Assembly: GCA_905207905.1 (NCBI GenBank)
Contig: CAJLNC010000004.1
Location: 1-64,000 of the forward strand
DNA length: 64,000 nucleotides
Origin: an uncultured Lachnospiraceae bacterium
GTDB taxonomy: Bacteria > Bacillota_A > Clostridia > Lachnospirales > Lachnospiraceae
Reading direction: 5' to 3'
A program made the translations under genes and the position numbers. This document shows positions 27,702-35,853 of the stretch, piece after piece (the stretch's first letter is position 1; each line of letters begins with the position of its first letter). A model generated the notes under the pieces. That model had not been told where the DNA came from. It was given only the letters and a program-made list of their open reading frames with translations, and ran no database searches.

Positions 27702-28833
27702 AATATGCCCTCCATTCCTCTATAGCCAAAGCCGCCGTCATGCCGCCCTCTGCCTTTTTCCTGATCAGAAGTTTCCCATTTCCGCTTCCTTTCACTGCGC
27801 TGCGCTCGCACACATTATCCACCCCTACCTGGCCTGCCACAAAGGCAGAGCCCGAAAACGCTCCCGTCACCTGGGAAAGCTCCTGGGCAGAATATACGGC
27901 AAAGGGAAGCTGATACTTTTGGCAGAACGCTAAGATCGCCGTCTCCTCTTTTTTTCTGTCAATACTGCACACTGCTTTTAATGACTCAAAAGCAATCTGA
28001 TTCTCTTTTAAACAGTCCAGGAGAAACTCCTCTAAAGTTTCCTTGGGAATCCCCTTTCTGCACCCCACGCCTAAAACAGCAATCCGGGGAATCAAATGCA
28101 GCGTGTGGGGAAACGGCCGCTTTTCCTTATTTACGGTGATGCAGATTCCATATTCCAGGCGCTGATCTTCCAGATCACTCTGCTCTCCATTCGACTGTTT
28201 CATTTTCTCCCGCTCCAGCACTGCCGGATCGCCCTGCTCTCCTTCGGGCTGTTTTTTCGCTTCCTGCTCCAGACCTCCGGGCAGTTGCCCGCTCCAGGAA
28301 AAGTCGCTGGAAAAGCCAATTGTCTCTCCGTCCAGCAGTCTGGCGGAAACCATCTTTGCCAGCTTCATATCTCCTATGGACAGCCGGTTTTTCCTAGCAA
28401 ATACATCCACTGCAAATCTTGCATTCAGGTCTGTGGCTGTGGTAATTACCGGAATAAAACCGAGTCCCCCGGCCAGGTGACTGCACAGCTCATTGGCGCC
28501 TCCAATATGGCCGGACACCAGAGAGATTACGAATTTTCCCAGTTCATCCACCACCAGAACTGCCGGATCCAGCGTTTTTCCTTTTAGATAGGGGGCAATG
28601 CTGCGCACCGCGATTCCGGTTGCCCCTACAAATATCACTGCATCACTGTCTGCAAACGCCTTTTTTGTCCACTCCTTCAGATTCCCCATCCAGGAGCGAA
28701 TCCCTTCCGGAGGCTGAAACTCTTTTTTTCTGCACCATACCTCCACGCATTCACAGCGCTGCTCTAAGAATCTCTTGATTGCCAGTGAGGTCTTCGCTCC
28801 CTGGGCAGTAAAGCAAATAACTGCAATTTTCAT
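27694..28833 (-). CDS. cbiG: Cobalt-precorrin-5A hydrolase
   Basis: Opens the delta-lactone of cobalt-precorrin-5A and releases acetaldehyde; specific to the anaerobic pathway. The 379 residues have the CbiG N-terminal region (FVGATGIAVRSIAPYLKGKT; FVISLVSGHIGGANELC) and the C-terminal domain beginning VLGVGCRKGIPKETLEEFL. A linker of about 50 residues rich in Gln, Glu and Lys separates them. The gene overlaps cbiF (ATGA) upstream and cobJ downstream. Confidence 0.94.
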   Translation of the reverse strand: MKIAVICFTAQGAKTSLAIKRFLEQRCECVEVWCRKKEFQPPEGIRSWMGNLKEWTKKAFADSDAVIFVGATGIAVRSIAPYLKGKTLDPAVLVVDELGKFVISLVSGHIGGANELCSHLAGGLGFIPVITTATDLNARFAVDVFARKNRLSIGDMKLAKMVSARLLDGETIGFSSDFSWSGQLPGGLEQEAKKQPEGEQGDPAVLEREKMKQSNGEQSDLEDQRLEYGICITVNKEKRPFPHTLHLIPRIAVLGVGCRKGIPKETLEEFLLDCLKENQIAFESLKAVCSIDRKKEETAILAFCQKYQLPFAVYSAQELSQVTGAFSGSAFVAGQVGVDNVCERSAVKGSGNGKLLIRKKAEGGMTAALAIEEWRAYFE

Positions 28834-29600
28834 AAATCTCCATCCGTTCTGCCCTGACGAAACTCCGTAGTAAACTCCGGATCATACAGCTTTGACCGCT
28901 CGTAGCTGCTGTGAGTCACCACATCTCCCACAATGATCAGCGCTGTCTTGGTAATATTGTGAAGAGCTGCCGTCTCTGCCAGCGTAGACACAGTACACAC
29001 ATAGGCTTCCTGGTCCGGCCAGGTGGCTTTATAGACAATGGCTGCCGCCGTGTCCGGGCTGTATCCGCCCTCCATCAGACGTTTCTGCAGCTCTGCCAGC
29101 ATCCCGGTACTCAAAAAGATCACCATGGTGGCCTGATGCGCTGCGAAGGAGGCAATCTCCTCCTTTTCCGGCACCGGAGTCCGGCCTGCCATCCTGGTGA
29201 TCACCACGCTCTGGGACACCTGAGGCAGCGTATACTCTAAATTCAGGGCAGCGGCAGCCCCGCAAAAGGAACTGACTCCAGGACAGTAGTCATAAGAAAT
29301 CCCTTTCTCATCCAGCACATCCATCTGCTCCCGGATGGCCCCATACAGGCAGGGATCCCCGGTATGAAGGCGCACGGTCATCTTCCCCGCCGCCTCTGCC
29401 TGGAACATCACTTCCAGTACTTCTTCCAGAGTCATGCGGGCGCTGTCGTACACCAGACAGCTTTCCTTTTTATAATCCAGGAGTTCCGGATTTACCAATG
29501 ATCCCGCATAGATAATCACATCTGCCTCCTGTAAAAATCTCATTCCCCGAACCGTAATCAGATCCGCCGCTCCGGATCCTGCTCCTACAAAATGTATCAT
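28830..29600 (-). CDS. cbiF: Cobalt-precorrin-4 C11-methyltransferase
   Basis: SAM-dependent methylation at C11. The 256 residues start MIHFVGAGSGAADLITVRG and contain VIIYAGSLVNPELL and RLHTGDPCLYGAIREQMD, diagnostic for CbiF/CobM within the tetrapyrrole methylases. It overlaps cbiG by four bases. It is separated from cbiD upstream by a 280-nt gap that holds a family 1 repeat, the largest internal gap of the biosynthetic part of the operon. Confidence 0.95.
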   Translation of the reverse strand: MIHFVGAGSGAADLITVRGMRFLQEADVIIYAGSLVNPELLDYKKESCLVYDSARMTLEEVLEVMFQAEAAGKMTVRLHTGDPCLYGAIREQMDVLDEKGISYDYCPGVSSFCGAAAALNLEYTLPQVSQSVVITRMAGRTPVPEKEEIASFAAHQATMVIFLSTGMLAELQKRLMEGGYSPDTAAAIVYKATWPDQEAYVCTVSTLAETAALHNITKTALIIVGDVVTHSSYERSKLYDPEFTTEFRQGRTDGDL

Positions 29601-29802
29601 GTCTTTCTCCTCCTATGATTCCAAGATATTCCGACCTCTTCGGTTCTTTATTTTGCATACAGCTTCACCTTGGGACTCCTTTGCTTCGATCTGGAACGTA
29701 TCCTTCAGGCTTTTTCAGAACAAAGTGAGCTTCGCACACTCCGCGAACCAGTTTTCCAGGCAGCACATCTTTGTTCCGCGCGCGTAGTTGCGCATATTTG
29801 CC

Positions 29803-29866
29803 CGCCGCAGTGCGATCCTGCCAGGCATTTTTGTTTCAATAGGAAGGAATTTCCTATGAAACAAGA
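29803..29866 (+). repeat. Family 1 repeat copy B, between cbiD and cbiF
   Basis: The plus strand has CGCCGCAGTGCGATCCTGCC, a GCATTTTTG T-rich step, then a hairpin TTGTTTCAATAGGAA / TTTCCTATGAAACAA. It occupies the 280-nt gap 29601-29880, antisense to the operon. The rest of the gap shows only a weak GAACAAAG...CTTTGTTC inverted repeat. Confidence 0.72.
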
Positions 29867-29880
29867 TAGTTCTCTGAAAG

Positions 29881-31110
29881 CTAGGGAGATTTTCTTTTTT
29901 CAAAATGCTTCAGAAGCTCCCCTGCCCCCTGAGTCTCCCCCAGATATCCGTAAGCCCCTGAAAAGAGGACTGCTTCTGTAAGAATCGAGCCACCCACCCG
30001 GTGCTGTAAATATTCCCGTATCTTCCCTGCAGCCAGCTCCATCGCTTTTTTTCGTACTCCCGCCTGTTCCATGATCTCCAAAGCCTCATCCGTGGTGATC
30101 GTCTCCAAAATTTGCCTGGCCGTATCCGCATCTGCCCCGGCCCGCAGGGCAAATGCAGCCATCAGTTCTGCCCGGCTATCCGCCTCCCTGGAATGGGTAT
30201 TCATAATACCTCCGGCCACTTTAATAAACTTTCCCACATGAGCTACGAACAAAATCCCCTTTATCCCCAATTCCACAGCCATATCCAGAGTTTCCCCCAC
30301 ATAGTTGCTGCATTTCACAGAGCTGGACAGATCCACGGTCATCTGCTCTCTGGTAAAAGCCTCCCCATAATTCCCCGGAGTAACCAGCAAGTATTCCCTG
30401 CCTTCCGCCCGCTTCATCTCCATCTCCACCCGGATACTGGCAATCAGGGCAGCTTCACTCATAGGAACCACGATTCCGCTGGTGCCAAGAACGGAGATCC
30501 CTCCCTGGATCCCCAGCCTGGGATTAAAGGTTTTTGCTGCAATCTCCTCCCCCTTAGGAATGGAAATCAAAACATCCAGTCCTCCTTGATACCCAAACTC
30601 CCGGCAAACTTCCGTTACTGCTTCCCGGATCATCTTTCTTGGAACCGGGTTGATGGCCGCCTCCCCCACCGGAACCTGAAGGCCTTTTCTGGTAACCCGC
30701 CCTACGCCCACGCCTCCATCAATAAAAATTTGTTCTCTCTCATCTTCTCCGTTCCTAACCGACTGAGCTTCCTCCCTCGGATTTTTCCTTTCCAGAGACC
30801 TTTCCTCCGTTTCCCGAAAAGAAACCCGTGAAAAAACTAAAATCCCATTGGTAGCATCCGGATCATCTCCCCCGTCCTTTCGCACGGCACAGGAGACAGC
30901 CTTCTCTTTCTGATCAATATTCAAAATTTCCAAATGCAGTGTGATTCCCTTGGGCGTTATCAGAGAAATCTGCTCTAACCGGGCTCCGGAGAAAAGCATC
31001 CAGGCTGCTGCCTTGGAAGCCGCCGCTGCGCAGGAGCCGGTGGTATAACCGCAGCGAAGTTTTTTATGATATTTTGTCACATACAGATTTTCTACTCCCG
31101 TATTTCCCAT
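29881..31110 (-). CDS. cbiD: Cobalt-precorrin-5B C1-methyltransferase
   Basis: Methylates C1 in the anaerobic corrin pathway. The 409 residues begin with the CbiD hallmark LRCGYTTGSCAAAASKAA. They contain GVGVGRVTRKGLQVPVGEAAINPVPR, GIQGGISVLGTSGIVVPMSE and FVAHVGKFIKVAGG. A charged insertion of about 30 residues (EERSLERKNPREEAQSVRNG) near residue 105 explains the length above the usual ~370. It is the first gene after the cobalamin riboswitch, but 350 nt of repeats lie between them. Confidence 0.95.
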   Translation of the reverse strand: MGNTGVENLYVTKYHKKLRCGYTTGSCAAAASKAAAWMLFSGARLEQISLITPKGITLHLEILNIDQKEKAVSCAVRKDGGDDPDATNGILVFSRVSFRETEERSLERKNPREEAQSVRNGEDEREQIFIDGGVGVGRVTRKGLQVPVGEAAINPVPRKMIREAVTEVCREFGYQGGLDVLISIPKGEEIAAKTFNPRLGIQGGISVLGTSGIVVPMSEAALIASIRVEMEMKRAEGREYLLVTPGNYGEAFTREQMTVDLSSSVKCSNYVGETLDMAVELGIKGILFVAHVGKFIKVAGGIMNTHSREADSRAELMAAFALRAGADADTARQILETITTDEALEIMEQAGVRKKAMELAAGKIREYLQHRVGGSILTEAVLFSGAYGYLGETQGAGELLKHFEKRKSP

Positions 31111-31138
31111 ACAGCCTTCTCCTTCTTCTTTTATTCCG

Positions 31139-31468
31139 CCGCAGTGCGTTCCTGCACGGAGTGCTTTTTTATGTCATAGGAGGCAAACTCCTATAATGAA
31201 ACATAGAATCCTGCACCGCAGGATTCTACGCCTGCGGCGGGGCGCCTTAGCGGCAGCTTTCCTATCCGCCGCAGTGCGTTCCTGCACGGAGTGCTTTTTT
31301 ATGTCATAGGAGGTAAACTCCTATGATGAAACATAGAATCCTGCACCGCAGGATTCTACGCCTGCGGCCGGGCGCCTTAGCGGCAGCTTTCCTATCCGCC
31401 GCAGTGCGCTCCTGCACGGAGTGCTTTTTTATGTCATAGGAGGTAAACTCCTATGACATAAAAAAACT
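31139..31468 (+). repeat. Family 1 tandem array (130-bp period) between riboswitch and cbiD
   Basis: The segment GCAGTGCGTTCCTGCACGGA plus GTGCTTTTTT and ATGTCATAGGAGG recurs at 31141, 31271 and 31401, an exact 130-bp period with few substitutions. The units between include CCTGCACCGCAGGATTCTACG and GGGCGCCTTAGCGGCAGC. GCGTTCC-TGCAC-GGAGTGC followed by T6 is a terminator-like hairpin on the plus strand. The last unit ends in a perfect inverted repeat (TTTTTTATGTCATAGGAG ... its complement, 31425-31465). The array is antisense to cbiD transcription. Confidence 0.88.
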
Positions 31469-31625
31469 GCCGTCTTGCGACAACAGTCCTATCACTGCTT
31501 CGCCGGTTGCCGCAGCTAAGCACAGTGAGAGGTATCTGACTTTCCGAAAATTCTTTCGGCGACACAGTAACGGACTTGTTCAGGATTCCCACCTGATTCC
31601 CTCTTGCTATTTCATTGTTCTCATA
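31460..31625 (-). promoter_or_regulatory. Cobalamin riboswitch with intrinsic terminator
   Basis: On the minus strand the order AGAGGGAATCAGGTGGGAAT, CCTGAAC, CCGTTACTGTG, then AAGTCAGATACCT (31531-31542) matches the conserved core and B12 box of cobalamin riboswitches, in a compact form. It is followed by a terminator ACTGTTGTC-GCAA-GACGGCAGT with T7 (31460-31487). Corrinoid binding should end transcription before the cobalamin operon. It begins only some 15 nt after the stop of the 142-residue gene upstream. Confidence 0.87.
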
Positions 31626-31638
31626 AATCTCAAGTTTC

Positions 31639-32067
31639 TCATTCAGGCTTAGGAAGCTCATCGATGAGTTCTGACGCTTTTAGGGCCTGACGGATAATGT
31701 GTATCCCCTCCGGCTCCAGATCTCCGAAATCAGGGCACTCATAATACTCATCCTTCAAAAAAGCATTGGACAACTTAAAAATCTCAGCGTCATACCCTTC
31801 CATCTGGTGCTCCAGAATTTCCCCCTGTTCTTTCATATAATTCAAGTTTTTGTCCCCTTCCAGGGTCATCTGATTCAGCACCTCCAGCATCACAATAAAA
31901 TGTTCCTCGTCCCAGCTGGATAAATACATACATTTACACAGCCCCTTTGTAAAAAAAGGCGCTTTATAGTAGCAGGTCAAAAGATCCCGAAACCGCTGCC
32001 GATGCTCCGTATTTTCAAACAATTTATGATGGGACAAATCTAACAAACACTTTTCATACCAATTCAT
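31639..32067 (-). CDS. Hypothetical protein of 142 residues
   Basis: Soluble, acidic and helical, with cysteines scattered through the N-terminal half (CLLDLSHHKLF; TCYYKAPFFTKGLCKCMYLS) and a C-terminal FGDLEPEGIHIIRQALK segment. I do not recognise the family and see no signal peptide, membrane helix or catalytic motif. It lies alone between the terminator of the ketohexose operon (32088-32133) and the cobalamin riboswitch. It may use its own promoter in the short upstream gap. Its ribosome site (GGTGAGTCCCCGGT region) is weak. Confidence 0.65.
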   Translation of the reverse strand: MNWYEKCLLDLSHHKLFENTEHRQRFRDLLTCYYKAPFFTKGLCKCMYLSSWDEEHFIVMLEVLNQMTLEGDKNLNYMKEQGEILEHQMEGYDAEIFKLSNAFLKDEYYECPDFGDLEPEGIHIIRQALKASELIDELPKPE

Positions 32068-32087
32068 ACCGGGGACTCACCTCTGCA

Positions 32088-32133
32088 CAAAAATAGTTAT
32101 TCCATGAGTTTCCAACCTTCATGGAATAACTAT
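32088..32133 (-). terminator. Terminator of the ketohexose operon
   Basis: ATAGTTATTCCATGA (32093-32107) pairs perfectly with TCATGGAATAACTAT (32119-32133). On the minus strand the stem is followed by TTTTTG. It lies 60 nt beyond the kinase stop codon. Confidence 0.85.
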
Positions 32134-32193
32134 AATTTATTTTCTTCAAGAATACAAGGTCATTTCTCAAAAAATCACAAATTTCCCATGGAT

Positions 32194-33711
32194 TTAATGC
32201 ATTTTGGAAAATACTGGCTCCAATGCGAAATAGCAGTCATCAAAAAGCTGCCGCATAGGCTTATAGGCTTTTACTGCCTCAGGGTCTGGCTCATGAACTG
32301 CCTGAATTTCCAGGAAACGGTCAATGGCAGTAAAGTCCTCATAAATTCCAGTTCCAACTCCGCCGATCACCGCCGCTCCCATAGAACCGGCCTCCTCCAA
32401 AACAGCTGGAACCGTGATCCTGGTATTATAAATATCTGCCATGATCTGCCGCCACACAGCTCCTTTTGCGCCCCCGCCTACTACCATAATCTCATCAATC
32501 TTCACCTGGGTCTTCAAGATATCCAGTACAATGGCCAGATTCATGGCCACCCCTTCCAGAACGCTTCTTAGCATATCGCTTCTGGTGGTCTCTGCCATCA
32601 GTCCAAGAAAGGCTCCCTTGGCCTCATGATTCCATCTGGGCGCCCTCTCTCCCAGAAGATACGGCAAAAACAGTACGCCGTTGGCTCCGGCCGGGCTCTT
32701 GGCAATCTCCTCATTGATAATATCATAGGGCGACCTGCCATTTTCCCTTGCCTGAAGGCTCTCAATCTGACAGATCGTATTTTTCAGCCAGCTGTAGCAT
32801 CCACCTGCGCTCTGCATAGTTCCATTGGGAGCGTAAAGTCCGGGAACTGCATGCGCCCAGTTCACAGACCGCATCTGCGGATCATAAATCGGTTTCTCAG
32901 AAGTCGTGGTGATCCATGCGGAGGTTCCCATGCAGCAGTAGGTTTTTCCCGGACGAATGGAGCCGGCTCCTACATTGGCAGTAACGCCGTCACCGGCTCC
33001 CAGCACCACAGGCGTTCCCGGTGCCAGTCCGGTAAGTTTTGCCGCCTCCTCCGTCACTCCTCCTGCCACAAAGGTAGAAGGCTTCACCTCCGGCAGCTTA
33101 TCTCCATCAATCCCAGAATACTCAACAAGTTTCTCAGACCATTGGAACGTGTTGATATCAAAACATTCCATGCTGTTGGCGTCTGAATACTCTGTATAAA
33201 ACTTCCCGGTAAGCCGGAACACAATATAGTCCTTGGCATTCAGCGTCTTATAAGTCTGTTCATAGATCTCCGGTTCATGATCTTTTACCCACATCAATTT
33301 CTGCACCCCGTAGGAAGCGGTATTGCGATGCCCCACAATGTGATAAAAGTCCTTCTGACTGATCTTTTCCTCCAGCCTGGCCGCCTGCTCCACAGCCCTT
33401 TGATCCGCCCAGATGATGGCTTTTCTTAAAGGATTTCCCTTCCGGTCCACGCAAAGGCATCCCATCATCTGACCGCTGAAGCTGACTGCTCCAATATCCT
33501 TCGCATCGATCCCCGCAGACTGAATCAGATTTTTGCTGGTAATGCACACAGCATTCCACCAGTCATCTGCATCCTGCTCTGCCCAGGTGCCGTTAAAATA
33601 ATGAACATCGTAAGCAAACACCTGGCTGCCTACCAGCTTCCCCTCAACGGTAAAGAGACTGGCCTTGTTGCCCGACGTTCCCAAGTCGTGGGCTAAAATG
33701 TATTGACTCAT
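32194..33711 (-). CDS. xylB: FGGY family carbohydrate kinase (xylulokinase-like)
   Basis: ATP-dependent ketose kinase. The 505 residues begin YILAHDLGTSGNKASLF (ATP/sugar signature of the FGGY fold), with WAEQDADDWWNAVC and SFSGQMMGCLCVD. The C-terminal half carries VLGAGDGVTANVGAGSI and IMVVGGGAKGAVWRQIMADI. The frame is open to 33738, but MSQYILAHD at 33711 has GGGGGATT in front. As the last gene of the epimerase operon it may phosphorylate the ketohexose made by the epimerase or transported sugar; xylulose is the family default. Confidence 0.88.
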   Translation of the reverse strand: MSQYILAHDLGTSGNKASLFTVEGKLVGSQVFAYDVHYFNGTWAEQDADDWWNAVCITSKNLIQSAGIDAKDIGAVSFSGQMMGCLCVDRKGNPLRKAIIWADQRAVEQAARLEEKISQKDFYHIVGHRNTASYGVQKLMWVKDHEPEIYEQTYKTLNAKDYIVFRLTGKFYTEYSDANSMECFDINTFQWSEKLVEYSGIDGDKLPEVKPSTFVAGGVTEEAAKLTGLAPGTPVVLGAGDGVTANVGAGSIRPGKTYCCMGTSAWITTTSEKPIYDPQMRSVNWAHAVPGLYAPNGTMQSAGGCYSWLKNTICQIESLQARENGRSPYDIINEEIAKSPAGANGVLFLPYLLGERAPRWNHEAKGAFLGLMAETTRSDMLRSVLEGVAMNLAIVLDILKTQVKIDEIMVVGGGAKGAVWRQIMADIYNTRITVPAVLEEAGSMGAAVIGGVGTGIYEDFTAIDRFLEIQAVHEPDPEAVKAYKPMRQLFDDCYFALEPVFSKMH

Positions 33712-33833
33712 ATAAAATCCCCCATTGCTGTTTTTCATTTCATAACTTTTCTTTCAATTTGGCATCCGCGTACAAAAGGCACCCCTCCCTCTGCGCACCG
33801 ATGCAGCCCCATTTCCAACATATCTTCCTTGTA

Positions 33834-34814
33834 TTACAGCCATTCTAACGGCGCTGAAATTTCATTCAGCCGTGCGATCATCTCCTCCGTCAGATTCCAG
33901 GTAAGGGAGTGGACATTCCGTTCCAGCTGCTGGATTGACGAAGCGCCTCCTATAATAGAAGTCACTTCTTCTTTCTGGCGCAGCCAGTTTAAGGACACTT
34001 CATTCATGGGGCGTCCGATCTCCTCCGCAAAAGCCTTCACCTGACGGCCCGCCTTCATATAAGTCTCAAACTGGGGGCCTGCCAGCTTTGGATTAGCGCT
34101 GCGGATGTCATGTTCGGAAAAGCGCTTTCCATCCAGGAACTTTCCTGCCAGCAGTCCCTGAAACATAGGACTGTAGGGCAAAAATGCCTGACCATATTTT
34201 TTCACAGTGGGAAGCACCTCCGACTCGGTGCGGTAATCCAGCGGAATGGAATGATAGCTTACCGGATTGCGCTCCAGCAGGTTATACAGAGACTGCTGAC
34301 AGTTTACCTCCACAAACCCCATCATCTTCTCCACATCTGCCTGGCTAAAATTGGAAAGTCCTACGTAGCGAATCTTTCCTGCCTTTTTCAGCTCCTTCAG
34401 GGCATCTGCCGTCTCTTCCAAAGGAGTATTCGGATCCGGCCAGTGCATCTGATAAATATCAATGTGATCTGTCTGCAGGCGGCGAAGGCTCTCATCAATC
34501 TCCCGAAACAGATTTTCCCTGGACAGATTATTCTGGGTTTCATACTTTTTCTCCCAGGTCAGCCCTGCCTTGGAAGCAATGAGCACCTGATTCCTCTTGC
34601 CATCTTTCAGAGCTTTCCCCAACAGAGTCTCAGATACACCCCAGCCGTACACCGGTGCTACATCAAAAAAATTGATGCCCATATCAATGGCCGCATGAAT
34701 AATGTCAATGGATTTCTGATCCTCAGAAGTATCCCAATCTCCTCCAAATCCCCAGCATCCCACTCCAATGGCTGAAATCTCTTCCTCGATCATTCTTACT
34801 TTCTTATAAATCAT
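33834..34814 (-). CDS. Aldo/keto reductase
   Basis: NAD(P)H-dependent oxidoreductase of 326 residues with the AKR tetrad regions: FFDVAPVYGWGVSETLLGKAL (Asp, Tyr), VLIASKAGLTWEKK (Lys) and IDIYQMHWPDP (His). RYVGLSNFSQADVEK and the cofactor site near SIIGGASSIQQLE fit as well. The frame extends to 34844, but MIYKKVRMIEEEISAIG at 34814 follows AAAGGAGTCAGGAT. In this operon it probably reduces or oxidises a sugar or sugar alcohol feeding the epimerase. The exact substrate is not readable. Confidence 0.9.
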   Translation of the reverse strand: MIYKKVRMIEEEISAIGVGCWGFGGDWDTSEDQKSIDIIHAAIDMGINFFDVAPVYGWGVSETLLGKALKDGKRNQVLIASKAGLTWEKKYETQNNLSRENLFREIDESLRRLQTDHIDIYQMHWPDPNTPLEETADALKELKKAGKIRYVGLSNFSQADVEKMMGFVEVNCQQSLYNLLERNPVSYHSIPLDYRTESEVLPTVKKYGQAFLPYSPMFQGLLAGKFLDGKRFSEHDIRSANPKLAGPQFETYMKAGRQVKAFAEEIGRPMNEVSLNWLRQKEEVTSIIGGASSIQQLERNVHSLTWNLTEEMIARLNEISAPLEWL

Positions 34815-34843
34815 ATCCTGACTCCTTTCCAGGGCGCGAAACA

Positions 34844-35845
34844 CTAATCTTGGAACTTTTCAATGCAGGGCACCACATAAATCCGCTTCTCTCTCCCCGG
34901 GTTCTCAAATCGTTCCATCAAAAGCTCCATCGCTTTCCGCCCCATCCCCTTGGCATCCCGTGTCACGCACTCATACTGATAGCCGATCGTATCCAGGATG
35001 GCAATGTGGTCAATCCCCACTGCCTGTATATCCCGATCCAGCTTTTTTTTACACTCCCGCAGGGCCCGCAGAAAACCTAAGGTAGTGGCGTTGTTGCAAA
35101 GCACCAGACCTTCCGGCTCTTTTCCCTGCCGGAACATATCCAGGGCAATCTCATAGGCACGATCAGCCATATAGTTTCCCTCAAACACATACTGTTCCTC
35201 AACGGGCAGATGATGATCCTCCAAAGCCTGGGCATACCCCTGGTATCGGTCTCTGGCATGTTTCAGGTTCATATCTCCGGTAATAATACCGATTTTTTTA
35301 CTTCCTTTTTTAATCAGCCGCTCTGCTGCAAGATATCCGCTCTGAAAATTCTCATAGAATACGCCGTCCCACTGAGCATTCTCAATCTCGCGGTCCACTA
35401 AAACCACAGGAATATGAAGATTTTTCAGCTGAACCCTTACAGAGCGGGCTGCCTTTGCATCCGAATATCCAATAGCAGGCGCAAAGATCACACCTTTCAC
35501 CCGCTGCTGTTCCAGCATAGACAAAACCTTCTTTTCTTTCTCCCCGTCGTTTCCTGTATTGCACAGAATCATGGTGTAATTGTTCTGATCAATCACCCCT
35601 GAGATTCCCTCCAAAACCTCTCCAAAAAAAGGATTATCCACCTCAGGAATGATAATCCCAATGGTGTTCGTCTCCCTTCTCGAAAGATTTTGGGCTGTGG
35701 CAGATGGAGAATAGTGATACTCCTTTATAATGGCTTCGATTTTATTTCTGGTGTTTTCATGCACATAGCCGCTGCTGTTAAGTACCCTGGAGACCGTTGA
35801 CTTGGATACCCCGGCCATTTCCGCAATCTGTCCGATTGTTATCAT
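34844..35845 (-). CDS. LacI family transcriptional regulator
   Basis: A protein of 333 residues: N-terminal LacI helix-turn-helix (ITIGQIAEMAGVSKSTVSRVLNSSGYV) with the hinge, then a periplasmic-binding-like sensor domain (IGIIIPEVDNPFFGEVLEGI). It lies inside the ketohexose operon between the epimerase and reductase genes and is the natural candidate for binding the two AACCGGTT palindromes near the operon promoter (40550 and 40712). It would respond to the transported sugar or a metabolite. Confidence 0.92.
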   Translation of the reverse strand: MITIGQIAEMAGVSKSTVSRVLNSSGYVHENTRNKIEAIIKEYHYSPSATAQNLSRRETNTIGIIIPEVDNPFFGEVLEGISGVIDQNNYTMILCNTGNDGEKEKKVLSMLEQQRVKGVIFAPAIGYSDAKAARSVRVQLKNLHIPVVLVDREIENAQWDGVFYENFQSGYLAAERLIKKGSKKIGIITGDMNLKHARDRYQGYAQALEDHHLPVEEQYVFEGNYMADRAYEIALDMFRQGKEPEGLVLCNNATTLGFLRALRECKKKLDRDIQAVGIDHIAILDTIGYQYECVTRDAKGMGRKAMELLMERFENPGREKRIYVVPCIEKFQD

Positions 35846-35853
35846 TAATTATC

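Noticed and set aside
31186..31300. Small frame starting at ATGAAACATAGAATCC inside the 130-bp repeats, with AGGAGG in front
   Set aside because: The ribosome-site-like AGGAGG is one arm of the hairpin, and in copies B and D the same ATG leads to unrelated short frames, so coding is not conserved.
31139..31468. CRISPR array
   Set aside because: Units are 130 bp with near-identical content throughout, no unique spacers and no cas genes.
31434..31661. Open frame of 75 codons on the minus strand
   Set aside because: It runs through the cobalamin riboswitch and its terminator; the conserved RNA elements explain the sequence and the frame has no homology.
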